64,000 nt of DNA from Sipunculus nudus (lineage: Eukaryota > Annelida > Sipuncula > Golfingiida > Sipunculidae): NCBI GenBank assembly GCA_026874595.1, contig CM049317.1:13942882-14006881 (forward strand), read 5' to 3'. How positions within the stretch are numbered: the stretch's first letter is position 1; every line of letters begins with the position of its first letter. The notes below the pieces were generated by a model. It had not been told where the DNA came from. It ran no database searches and was given only the letters and a program-made list of their open reading frames with translations. Shown here one piece after another: positions 12,480 to 25,200 of the stretch. A program made the translations under genes and the position numbers.

Positions 12480-14860
12480 CTATAATACGGGTAGTCGACA
12501 AGTGACTACGTGTATCCACCAAAATCAGAGAATGACGGTTGAAGTGAGGCACGGATTGAGTGACAAGGGGAAATAGAGTTACATGTGTTACATATAAGAA
12601 TGGATCTCTGCCACATAAACATGATTGTAGGTGACGCCACCTGTTATTTGAACGAGAAAATATCCAAGATGTATACACATGCAAAATTTCATGTTGAAAA
12701 GTCAAACCACTGCAGAGATATGAGTGATTTTAACCCAAGGCAGACAAACAGATGGACACTGTGCAAAAATGGCTGCAGGTGGCGCCACCATTTTTGTGTA
12801 TGTTATAAAGCTATCCAAGGGCTATATTCGTGTAATTAGCTCAGCTGAATATAAGTCATCTGAGCTATAGTTGTGGTCCGTCGTCCGTCCGTCTGTCTGT
12901 CCGTCCGTCTGTCTGTAAGACTGGCACGTTTCGACACCGTTGGACCTACTGATCTGAAATTCAGCATACTGTAAGATGTCCGCAAAATCTCCTACCATGC
13001 CAAAAATTGGGTCAATAGGACTTCATTCCTTCGAGATGTTAAGGAAAAACCTCAATTTTTTATTAGAAATCTATTTTCACACTTCAGGACTGCCTAATAT
13101 CAAAACCACTCATCTGGTTTTCTTCATATTTAACATAAATATTCCTCTATATAGTTTCTATGTACATGCCAGATATTAAGTCAGTATTATATAATTTAAA
13201 AAAGTTATGGGCCCAAACATAATGAACTTTGTAAAAAAATCAGGAAGATATTTGGTCACTTAAGACCAAAAGTGTTAAAGGTAGGGACTTTTTTCCAGTT
13301 ATACAACTTTAATTAATTAAAATTCAATTGTATACCAAAAATTAGATCAAAATCTGTTATATATTTTTAAATATTGGCAAAAATATAAAATTGGTACCTT
13401 AAATTTTGCCCAACTTTGGCCACAGCACGTTTTTTTCCTGTAAGTACTGTGGATTTAATTTTCACAGCATGTATACAAAAGGATTTAATCTGTCAAAATC
13501 TTAAATTTGAAAATAAAAGCTGCAAAATTAGGCTAGTTATTGAATTTTTTTGGAGGCTCTTGTTGTATTCCCTTACATTGTCAAGCAGTCCACTTTGATG
13601 ACTGTAGATCATTCAGTGCACATCTCTATGCTCCCCAAGCTGTTGGCATAATTTTATATGTCCCCAAAATCTCCTACCATACCGAAAATTGGGTCATTAG
13701 GGCTTCGTTCCTTCGTGATATTAAGGAAAAAAACTCTGTTTTCCATAAAAAAAGCCATTGTTACACTTCAAGGCTGCCTAATATCAAAACCACTGATCTG
13801 TTTTTGATCCTTTTTAGTATTCACATTCTTTCTTACATTTTCTATGAACATACCAAAAATTAGGTCAGTATTGGGTATTATTTTGAAGTTATGGGCCAAA
13901 ACATAATGCAATTTTTTAAAAAATCAGGAAATATATTTACTCACCTAACATGAGAATTGCTGAACCTAAAGACTTTTTTTCAGGAATATAACATTATATA
14001 ATCAAGATTCAATTGTTTACCCAAAATTAGATCTGATTTTGCAAATTTTTCAAGTTATTAGCATAAATAAAAAATCAATACCTTAAATTTTGTCCAACTT
14101 TGGCACTGTTGATTTAATTTTCACAGCATATATACATAAGGATTTAATCTTTTAAAATCTGAAATTTCAAAAAAATTGATTGGAAGGAAGAGCTTTTATT
14201 CATGTTTTCATACACCATGTCAAGTGTTGTTTACATCTAGCGCACCTAGTAGTACAGCCTTCACTTGCATTATGTAACCCACCCCAGGCAGCTTGCTTTG
14301 GGTCAGCTTGGCCACTACCAGCAGGCTTCCCCTCTGCCCTGCACTCCCCCCCCCCAGATGGTGCATAAATTAGATGAATGTTACTATTTTCTGAATTTGA
14401 TTCATTCTTATTCTAGGCTATGCTACATTTTAGATTTTGTATTGTACCACCAGGGTTACAATGATTAAAGTGTACATTTAATTGTGTACACAAAGTGGTG
14501 TATTGCTTTGAAAGTGTGGATGTTCATGAGATAAGTAATTCCTTACTTCAGAAGAGTAAAAACTTCACCAGGTGTGAAATTGACTATTAATTCCAGTAAT
14601 AAATTAAAACTGGGATAGTAATTAGCACAATGATATTGTTTATCTGTCATTCAACCAACAGTGTGTATACTTTATTTGAAAAGATGTTTTATTTTATCAA
14701 ATTTACTGAATCGTTTATTTTATTTTGGTGAATAAAATTAAGCATGTACTGAAAACTCCAATGTGCAAAACTTTTTAATAGTGATTCAAGGAATATTCTT
14801 GTAGATGCCATGTTGAAGCATTATTTTCTTTTAAATTCAGTTTAAACATTTATGATTTAA

Positions 14861-17278
14861 CAAGTGACCCATGGGTCATGACGCTCAGCTGCCAAGCATG
14901 ACCTGTGACATCATGGACTGAGATTCACAACTTCCAGTCAAATTTTGAAGAACCAATTTGCCAATTTATTGAAAATTTTCTATGACAACAGAAATATATA
15001 TCACCTATGTCTGGTTAAAACACAGTGAATTGATGGTCTGAGGAAAATGCATGATTGTTAAGCTATCAGGAACTATTCCAACAGCTTGCTTGAAACCTGT
15101 CAGTCTCAAAAGGAACACCACAAAGGGCAAATATAAGATCAAAATATATAGCAAAAATCAAGGAAATACATGCAAGATTTATTGAGAAACAGGTGCTTCT
15201 GTATGAATTTTTATTCAATACAAGCCAACTGTACTGCACTTTTATAAATGATGGTAATATTTATTCAGAAGTATTTGACCCAATCCTTTACAAGATTACA
15301 TAAATATACATCCAACTGCATTCACTTTAACTGTTCTTGAGATAATATGATCAAAAGGAATGAAAAGATGGTTGCCTGGTGGCCATATTGGACTTCTGAC
15401 AAGTCTGAAATCAGACAACAAACATTCTCTAAATTGGACCAAACATTAAAGGAAAATTACTGAAACTGCCCTGAAGAAAGAATTTCTAAGGTGGCTAACT
15501 GCCAGACATAATGGATTTCTGACAAGTATGACATTTGATATCCCACATTCTCCAATAAGAGACCAAACTTGGGGCAAATTATCCAGTATTAAATGCCCAA
15601 AATAATTCAAAAGGCATGTCCAGGCCCTCATATCAGATTTATAGATATGCAATTGTAAAAAGTGTAAGTCCAATATTTTTTATTATCACTCTGCTTTTCA
15701 ATGGGGTCAGCAGGGTAGGTAAACTGCCAAACCTGAAAGAAAAGAAATGCTAAAAGCATGACTAAGAGTCTTGAAATAAAACAAAAAGCCATCCTAAATC
15801 AAGGTACACATCCACATATTATGAGAACAAACACTTGCTTTTATATGTGGTGATATATATCCAAATATTCAGATATCTAGGAAACTAAGTTTATTGCTAG
15901 GATTCCATAAAATAAACTGCAAAATGTTCCCATCATCTTATAAATCAGTAGCTAAACCTTAATACTATACTCTCATAGTCTTAATGCCTGGCTGAAGCAT
16001 TCTGACAACAGTGTTTTTGTTATGAAGTAACGAGGTACTTATCACTGAGCCTTATCACTTAATAGGCTGATACAAAAGGAGTCATATGTCACCAGTGTCA
16101 CTCACAATTACAGCCATACAGGGAGATGTACCAGCTGGAGTGGGATGGTTATATATACAAGAAAAAATAGAGATGGTCTATAAAATAAGTAATTGTGAAC
16201 ATCCCTGACCTATGACCTTGGCCTTTTGCCCATATATCAACTGGATTCTTTCTAAATGATGGGTAACTACTGACCACTTAAATCTGGTGTAATTACTTGG
16301 CAACCAGTGGGTGAATAACTTTGACCTGCAACCTTTAACCTGCTGACCAGCTGACCCCGAAATCAATAAGTTATTTATTCAAGCAAAAAGACCCATAAAT
16401 ATGAAGTTTGAGTCAAACTGAGTGATGCATAGATGTGGCATATGTGAAAGACTGAAGGTTTGGGTTGAACAGTTACACTTGAAATATGCTCACAAGCATT
16501 TAGAACAATTAAATATTGTGACCTTGACCTTTGCCTTTTTGACCTCAACATCAATAGGCTTCTTCCCTTATTGGTAGGTAAGCCATATATGACAGATGGA
16601 AGGTACAGATTGAAAAGTTTGCCTGAAAATGACTCCACGCAAGAAGTGGGTGCTGTGAACTTGACCTTTGACCTCAAAATCAACAGGTCTTTTCCCCTGT
16701 TGGCAGAGAAGCGATATCAGTGCTGGAAGGTTTGGAATGAAAAGTCTAGCTTGAAATGTGTCCACTACCTTTTCAAAGAAGTGGATCCTGTGACCCTGAC
16801 CTTTGACCTCGTGACCTCAAAATCTATAGGATTCTTCTCCAACATAGTAGGTGAGCTATATGTGAAAGATCAAAGAATTGGGATGAAAGGGTTGGCTAAA
16901 AATGCATCCACAGGCTTTTCAAAGAAGAGGCTCCTGTGACCTTGACCTTTGACCTTTTGACCTAAAAAAAAATATGGTTCTTCCCCTGTTGGTAGGTGAG
17001 CTGTATGTGAAAGATGGAAGGTTTGGTATGAAAATTTTGTCTCAAAGAGTTATTTCTGGGGGGTGCAAACACACCCCATAACTTCGAGAATATAGGTCGC
17101 AGTGACCTAATTTCAGGTTTGCAAGGAGATCTTTTTATAACCTCTAAGATTGCATAGGGTTCATGGCCCTAGCCCCTACGGTTATGATTTGTGCCCTGCT
17201 AACGGCCGGACAGACGGAAGGACGCCGGACAAAGACCCATCGCTATAGCCCAGCATGACTGAAAGTCAGCTGAGCTAA
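14861..17278 (-). mobile_element. Element Y copy 1, nested in X
   Basis: In element orientation it starts at 17278 with TTAGCTCAGCTGACTTTCAG and its hairpin partner, followed by the CGTCCTTCCGTC tract and GTTAGCAGGGCACAAATC. It ends at 14861 with GTCATGACCCATGGGTCAC TTG. The interior includes about four tandem units of 135-146 bp with TGACCTTTGACCT sites. 15455-17278 matches 43439-45263 in inverted orientation. The X copy at 28.4-32.4 kb has the same flanks without Y (near 30590), which fixes the insertion point and shows little or no target duplication. Confidence 0.7.
16518..16960 (-). repeat. Tandem units with DR1-like sites in Y copy 1
   Basis: Units recur about every 135-146 bp. Each contains TGACCTTGACCTTTGACC or a near variant. 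On the minus strand this reads AGGTCA-A-AGGTCA (a perfect direct repeat with one-base spacing) at 16662-16674, 16797-16809 and 16943-16955. Confidence 0.65.
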
Positions 17279-19260
17279 AAATAATAAAATATATGTGTAT
17301 GCATAATATGACCCAATATGAGCTACACTCTGGATATATGATGATGGCAACTTTTGCAACAATTCTAATATTTTAACTTTTAGTTACAGTTTTTTACTCT
17401 GTATATATAATGATTGCAACTTTTGCAACAATTCTAATATTTTAAGTTATATTTTCAGGTATTTTTATTAAAAATTTATAAAACCTGTAAATAAAAAAAT
17501 GATTCTGATAAAAACTTCTAAATGGAAAAAGTGGATATGCTTAAAAAAATAGGATTATATATAAACTTAAATGCATTATTCCCTTGAAAGTGAAATAAAG
17601 GTATTAGTCCATTCTGTCCACTTGCCTGTCCGTCTGTAAATTTTCATATGCATCACAGTATCTCAAAACTTTTACTGTTTTTCTTCATGACAGTCTTGTC
17701 AGAGTATTAGTTTGCAATCATATATTTAGAACCTTACTATAACCAAGTAGGAGGGCCCCTTTCCTCCTAGCTTTTCATATTCTTATATAAATGAAAAACA
17801 TTACAATAGAATATTTCTACATCCACCTTCGTGCTGCCCTCACTTTTCCCTTCTCCGAACCCCATCCTAAAGTCGGCCTCAGTAAGCAAGAACAAGATGA
17901 ATCAGATATATTCATACTTTAATATTTTGTATTACTATTCGTCCATAGGTACCTATGTACATGCCAGAAATTATGTCAATTTTGTGTAATATGTAGACAG
18001 TGGGCATCACAACAATGTACCTTGTCAAGACTAAAGAGATATTGTGTCATACAGTCACAAATTCATAAATCACTTCATCAGCATAGTTAATCATAACATC
18101 ATATCTGTCAAATTGAAAGCTTGCAGACTACCATACACTTTAGATCCTTCAACAAAAAGCCTTATCATCATTCTACTGTAACTGCTTATTACTGCTGTCA
18201 TTGCATTCATATTTGCTCAAATATATCACAATTTTCAACCCCTCCTAAATAAATAAAAAATAAACCACTGTATTTGACTCTATTAATCCATCAGTCAGGT
18301 TATTTCATTTATCATTTACTCACATATTACATTACATTCCTTTATAATAGCCCAACATGTCCATGATATTCATAAGCTTTATCGACTCGATATAGTATCA
18401 CAGTGGAAAAACATTTATAGTCCAATCACGATCAGCTGAGCGCAATGACCCATGGCTCCCTTGTTTTTTTTTCCTGATCGGTCAAACGGTTCCCGAGATA
18501 TGAGCTTGGATGTCTGCAGCTTGAAATTGAATGAAGTTGGCGCCACCTGTCATAAAATCAAGAAAGCTATGCTGGATGTATACGCATGCCGAATTTCAGG
18601 TAATTTGGTCAAACCACTGCAGAGATATGAGTGATTTTAACCCAAGGCAGACAAACAGATGGACACTGTGCCAAAATGGCTGCAGGTGGCACCACCATTT
18701 TTGTATATGTTATAAAGCTATCCAAGGGCTACATTTGTGTAAAAAATTTTCCTGATTGTCCAAACGTTTCTGAGATATGAGTTTGGATGTCTGCAGAGTT
18801 AACGTGAATGTAGGTGGCGCCACCTGTCATAAAATCAAGAAAGCTATCTAGGATGTATATGCATGCCAAATTTTAGGTGAATTAATCAAACCACTGCAGA
18901 GATATGAGTAATTTTAACCCAAGGCAGACAAACAGATGGACACTGTGCAAAAATGGCTGCAGGTGGCACCACCATTTTTGTGTATGTTATAAAGCTAATC
19001 CAAGGGCTACATTTGTGTAAATCTTTTTTCCTGATCGGTCAAACAGTTCCCGAGATATATGGGTTTATGTGTGGAAACACGCACAAACGGAAGCTGGGCA
19101 GAGATGAAAGGTCAGAGGTCAAGGTCACTTGGTTAGGCACCAGTTCACATGTGACCTAATAATTTGTGTAAGTTTCGGAAAAATCCTTCCAGTAGTCTCA
19201 GAGGAGTTCTCCGGAAACGAATGCAGCGGCTGAACCCGGTCAAAAACATAGTATACATAG

Positions 19261-19377
19261 TAAAAACATAGATACAATTATCATGGGAACGATATGTGTT
19301 CCTAGTGTATGTACAACATTAAACTTCATTTACAGAGATATGTGGAGATTAATTGTTCTGGTGACACAAACACTCTT
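19261..19377. other. 3' flank of the KH gene
   Basis: Short unique stretch between the truncated 5' end of H copy 1 and the stop codon of the KH gene. No AATAAA is seen on the minus strand here, so the 3' end of the transcript may lie within the repeat. Confidence 0.3.
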
Positions 19378-21329
19378 TCATACTTTTACACTTCTCAGTT
19401 GATAAACATTTCTGGTGCATCTTGCACAACTTAAAATATTATTTACACACAGAATGGAAGTATAATAAATTGGAAAAGAATGAACCAACAGATGATCTTC
19501 AACATACCCACTTTCTGACACAGTCATAATATTATAACTAAATTTTGCAAGAACCAACATTAATAACATAAGTACAAGAGGGGAATTCAACTACATCAAG
19601 TCTGACTTGAAAGAAGTTTAAAGTGTATTTTTACAAACAGTTGTTTCAATATAAGTACCTACCCCTCAGAGTTTTGATAATTCTGTCCACAGCAGCTCCA
19701 GGTTTTTTCCTCTTTGACTAATTCTGTAAAAGTACAGAAAATGTTAAACACATTACCATGTGTAGGCTGAAAATAAAGTCAGTCCTGAAATACAAATTGA
19801 AGTGATCCCTTTCCTTCTGTTTTACTTATATATGTGTTTGTTAGAATTATTAGATTATACTTTCAAGCATTGTTGATTACATTCAAGGGAACATGGCTAT
19901 TTCATAAGTGTTCTTACATGCTTTCATTCTTAAAAAAGGGATTACAGTTTACATTATCTTAAATGAAATGAAAGTGACCCTGATCTTTAAGGTCAAATTT
20001 GGGAAAAAATCTAGGATTTTTAACCCTTTAATTTTTGTGTATTTTGTCTTCAAGGAGAAGGGGGTGGAGGGCATATATATATATGTATTTTGTGACCGCA
20101 AAAACAAACATATTCTAATTTGATTTCATTATGATTTCATTTTACTAAAATTCATTTGTGCTTCTTTCAGAAATATTTTAATATCATACAAGTGTTTTTA
20201 GGATTTTAACCTCAGATGAAACAACACATAGTTTCAGTTTTAGATCACAAACTGGCCAAAAGGTATCTCCAGTTTTTAAATGGTTGTTATTGTTAAGCTG
20301 AAACATACTATACTGCCAGTGCTTGAGTTAATGCTGATGATTAAAGATATATACACTGGCGACAGGTACAACCAAAATGTTTCCCCTTATGTCAATTAAT
20401 GTTTAGCTCCTGAACAAGTCTTAGTGACTTGACTAATCAAGTGGCATCTTTAGAAAAGGACTGCAGGTGAGCTTAAGCAAGAAATACAAATCTGGCATGC
20501 CAGAAATTTATGCAAGAAATGGTTTCTTGCAAGAATCTTGTGAGATTAAGCAAGAAATTACAAATCTGACATATTTCTTGCATATTGCTGACATATTTAT
20601 GAGAGAAAATTTTGTATGGGAAGCATATCTACCAAAGTCTAGACAAAGTCCACTCTTTAGCTACTCATTCAGGTCAGAGAACAAGTGTCCTGACCTCTAG
20701 GCCAGTCTATTCTGTCATAGTTGTGTTAATGGGTCAGTCCTATTTTAGTGAAAGAGGGGTGGTAGGTGACTCATATTTTACAAAAGTACATGTGTCATTC
20801 CATACTGATAAAATACCAAGCAGAGAATGTAATTCTGTGAGTTTGCAGAACTTGTGTTGTGGACCAGACACTTACTGACATATCCCGGGTGATACTGACA
20901 CACTTTGTACTTGTTTTCTGTCCTCTGATCGTAGGGAACCTGACAGTGCAGACATCGACTCTTACTCAAAATGACTGGTGGCCTCTGACCTCTTGGGAAC
21001 GTTCTGAATTCATAAAAGATAGAATATGTGTAAGGTGTTCATTCTAATAAACAAATGCCAAATGAAAACTGAAATTGACTAATACAATATTTTTCATGCC
21101 TGTAACAGACTTATATAATTTTTAATATTTTTTATCAAATCAAAACAATTTCATAGGTGAAATCTTTTTTTAGACCCTGCTTATAGAACAGTAATGGAAG
21201 AAAAAATTTTGGATTTAATTTAAAGTAGTGTGAATTTTCACTTCAATTCTACCCTCCCTGTTCCTAAAACAATAAGATATAACCCTCAATTAAAATGATA
21301 ACAAATGTATAAAACAATATATATATATA

Positions 21330-21386
<57 letters not shown>

Positions 21387-22033
21387 CATATTTAAATATA
21401 TATATAGCCACTGACAAAATAAGTATATTAACTTTTACTCAAGTTGTCTGATGCCATATTGTGTAATTATTGAAACTGTGGAATCCATGATCTATGCTAT
21501 TATTGGTTTCCCTTAAAAATAGGTATCAGTAAACTAGTACAATTTCCATTAACTATGTACAAGATATTTACAGAAGTTTACACGGCAGTTGAACATTTGT
21601 CATGTATTCTAAAGAGCATATTTTCACAAATTAACCTCATGTTTTGCCAACAAATTTAGAAAAGAATTGGAAGTTTCTCTGTTTTTACATATCTACCTTT
21701 TCTTGAATGTGATATGTTGGCATGTTTCATATTTACTGAATTTTTCTTGTAAAAATAACAAAATTTTAACAAAAACACACCAACAATATGAAAATATCCA
21801 GCATCAGTTGATGAAGCATAAGTTAGAAGACTGTTGAATGTACTGAAAATGACCATAATGATAATGACGTACTTCATGCCTTGGCGCCCTCTAGCTTTTG
21901 TGTCTTGGTAGAGCTTCTGGAACGATATCTGGTTGAACTGGCGATCTTCATAGCGTTTACGTCTCATGGCATACCTTGCCTGGAGCTGAAAAAAGATCTT
22001 CAAGTCAATGGTCATGGAGAGTGTGTAGAAATG

Positions 22034-22070
<37 letters not shown>

Positions 22071-22134
22071 TACAAATAGAGGAATCAAATTTTGTCAGAT
22101 ATTTTTATATATTACATATTATTTTTATTATTAT

Positions 22135-22201
<67 letters not shown>

Positions 22202-25200
22202 TAGAGCGTCGTATTTCCGAATGCCGAATTTCCGAAAATTAGTTTTTCCGAAAATTAAAATGAGGAACCGAAAATTTATTCTTATATCCAAAATTTATTT
22301 CAAGTATGTAAATACCTAAAATGAATATTTGTAATTACAAGTCACAAGGCCTGCAGTTATGTGTTTAAGCCCAGTCGTGACCCTAAGTCGTTCTGGCCCG
22401 AAGTTGTCGCCGGGGCAAATTTGTGAAAACTACAGCTAGTCCCGCAACGCTCGGCTCCCTGTACCCCTAGCAAGCGACTGAGCAGTTTATCTAAGAGCAC
22501 TTGTGTGTTATCAACCACATCTCGTTTTTACTCAAGCAAGCATAGTTCGTCGCATTGGGATAGGGTGTCAGGCCAAATAACTGAGCAGTTTACTCTCATC
22601 AGCATTGGTGAGGTATCATTCATTAAACGCATGTGCTCGAGCAGGTTAGGTGCGAGGCCTTAGCATGCAGGCCTGGCCATACAAATGAACAGATCAATCC
22701 CAAGAGCCATTGTGTCATCTACTTAAACTCGCTGTAATTCAGCTTATTCATCATTTTACTTTTACTGTTAAGAAGAACACAACTCAAACACGATCGTCTT
22801 GCTGTCACTTACCAGAGATATGGAGTCAAAGAAGAGAAAAAAAGAGCACGCACATATCCTTCTGATCTTTGCCAATTATGCTCAGTAATAATCCAATATC
22901 TTTAAAATGTCCCGGTCGTCAATTACGAAGGTCGATTAAAAAACTGCAAAATGGCATTAAGTTAATCATTAACTTTTGTACAAAGTTGCTGCTAGAACCT
23001 TGTCGGCATTTCCGAATTTTCGTTTTTACGAACAAAAAGCTTGTCCCCCGAAGCTTTCGGAAAAACGGCGCTCTACTGTATATATACATATTATTCATAC
23101 AGGTAGCTTATACATCTCACATTTATTTATTTATACAAGTCCAAAAGCCCAAATTCACAACTTGTGCTGTAATTTTTCAGATACACTGAATCTTTTGTAC
23201 AACTCATCTAAGTACTTAAAGCTATATATATATACAGTGGAACCTGTCTGAAAGTCAAACCTTAAGTGAACTTAAAACACTCATACCAGTTACAACTGAC
23301 CTGTCTATTAAGACCACCTTTGAATTAAGACCACTTTAGATCATTCCCACAGGTGGTCTTATAACACAGATTTCACTAACATGAATGTACATATAGAAAT
23401 AATGTTATGTGGAAAAGTGGCAGAGTGGGATATATTTAAAGGGGCCCAATCACCTGTCTGGCCTTTATAAAATAAATGCAATCCTTTTGAGCTTTTATAA
23501 AAATGTGCCATAAAAGGTAGATATCACCGCACACAGGCTGCTTGTTTTGTTTATATCAACATGTTTATAATATGGGGGGGGGGGGGGGGTGCCAAAATAA
23601 TCAAAACAAATTCAACAAGGGTATCTGTCAGCAAGTCAGATATGTCAGAGCTTTGCAAATGACTTTTTTGCAACAAGTGACCTTTCTACCTCCGCATATA
23701 TGCAACCTACCACCTTAGGTTGCATGTTTTCCCATTTGTCAACATTGCTGTGTTTACAAACATGTTGTTGATAAAAAAGTTCATACATCCTTCATGAAGG
23801 CCTTATAAGAACTTTCCACAACCAAAATTACCCTTAGATCATTAATATATACACAGAGGAAGCTAGAAATCACATTAATACTTTTTCAAAATGTTGGTGA
23901 ATGGGCACCTTTAATTATTTAATTATTTTGTAGGTGTTGGAATGATAGAATATATACAGTATGCTTACCTTAATTATCCATCTATTATATTCATCACGTA
24001 CAGTATCAGCTAAATCGTTTAAGTTTTTCCCTGCATGCTCTATGTTTGCCTCAGTCTGGAGTGTCTCAATGTCAGCTTTAACCTCGAAGTTCTCTGACCT
24101 CTTGATCATTATTTTACACTGGTACTTTGAGCATATCTTGTTTATTTTAGATCCTCTCTTTCCAATTAGCTGGCCAATCAAATGATCTGGTATATTTACG
24201 CTTATTGATTTTGAGATTCTCCCGTTTGGTGATTTGATAACTGGTGGTATCAGATCTCTCAGTTGACCATTCAGAGCGGCCAAAACTACAGTAAAAAAGT
24301 TCATTACCCCCTCAGGGTCAAGGTCAGTACTGGTTATCACAGTTTCAATGAATTTCTGCAAGTTTTCTTTCCTCATCTCATCAATGTTAGTATCTCCCGT
24401 GATGAAACTGACAATTGTTTCTTTCATTACTGGTATGTTGCCCACAAATGGATTTTCTGGTACTGAAAATTAAAAACACAAGTTAAATTATAGTCAAGCA
24501 TCAAGCACAGATATCCAGTGGCAGAGAAAACTGATATCTCAAAACATAAAAGACTTTGCAACCCCCCCCCCCCCCCCCCCCCATGATCAGGGGCTTAACC
24601 AGATCTGACCGTCCGGGGGGGGGGGGGGGGGGGCAAGGCTCTGGGACCCCCTCCCACCACCACCTGAAAAGATTTTTAATTAGTTTAACATCTCAAATGC
24701 ATGCAAAAATATGATGAACACTTAGGTCTTTTCTTTCTATTCCTCCCCCTTCTTTTTTCTTCTTTCTTCTCTTTCTCCTTTTTCTTTTCCTTTTCTTTTA
24801 TTTCCTTTTCTTTCCCTTCTTTTTCTTCCTTCTTCTCTATCTCTTTTTCCCTCTTTCCTTTCTTTCCTTCCTTTTGTCCCTTCCTGATTTTTGCTACCTT
24901 CCCATTTTTGGGGGTTGTGGGGGGGGGGGGCGGGGGGCAAGCTGCCCCCCCCCCCCAGCCACCCCACTGGTTACGCCACTGCATATGGTTTCCTATTAGA
25001 AAGTGGGTGCCAGTGTTATTCATAAAATATATTATGCAACAGTCCCTTTCACATATTTGAAAATATTGCATGAGTTCATCAAAATTGGCCCAGCACTTTT
25101 TTTTTCTCATCTATTAGTTACAAGTAAAATTAAGAAGATCCTGGCTTGTCCATTAGATCAGTCTCCATCAGTTCTCATGTTAGGCCTCCAAGTGCATCAA

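Larger units (their letters stand above)
12836..18463 (+). mobile_element. Element X copy 1 (contains nested Y)
   Basis: Left end TTAGCTCAGCTGAATATAAG with hairpin partner TCATCTGAGCTATAG, then a CCGTC/TGTC-rich tract. Right end AGCTGAGCGCAATGACC followed by CATGGCTCCCTTG. It lies exactly inside an H tandem unit. Without the nested Y it is about 3.2 kb. The interior is AT-rich and non-coding, with internally repeated blocks: 12976-13420 recurs as 13660-14080 (CTCCTACCAT..., TTGGGTCA...AGG). An inverted copy is at 28406-32408. No transposase or helicase frame is present. Confidence 0.7.
12480..19260 (-). mobile_element. Helentron-like element H copy 1, split by nested insertions
   Basis: The 3' end at 12480 carries the H terminal hairpin (GGGTAGTCGACAAGTGACTAC) and the subterminal GTATCCACCAAAATCAGAG. 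H sequence runs to 12835, stops inside a repeat unit, and resumes at 18464 at the matching point of the unit (...GGGCTATATTCGTGTAA, then T-run and CCTGATCGGTC). It continues through about 2.7 tandem units to a truncated 5' end near 19260 (GGAGTTCTCCGGAAAC, ACATAGTAT). The two pieces are therefore one element interrupted by 12836-18463. Confidence 0.7.

Noticed and set aside
21656-22075. Apparent KH-linked membrane protein frame with two hydrophobic segments
   Set aside because: The hydrophobic part is intron read-through. Splicing at 21873 gives exact phase into the zinc-module exon, and the whole gene then closes to 345 codons.
21881-22242. Frames rich in IYIYIY
   Set aside because: Translation of (TA)n microsatellites.
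22869-23251. Frame MPIMLSNNPIS..., repeated at 41169-41477
   Set aside because: The likeness reflects shared DNA of two MITE copies. It lacks transposase motifs and is truncated differently in each copy.
24685-25110. Lysine/glutamate-rich and phenylalanine/serine-rich frames on opposite strands
   Set aside because: Both arise from a pyrimidine-rich low-complexity tract inside an intron.
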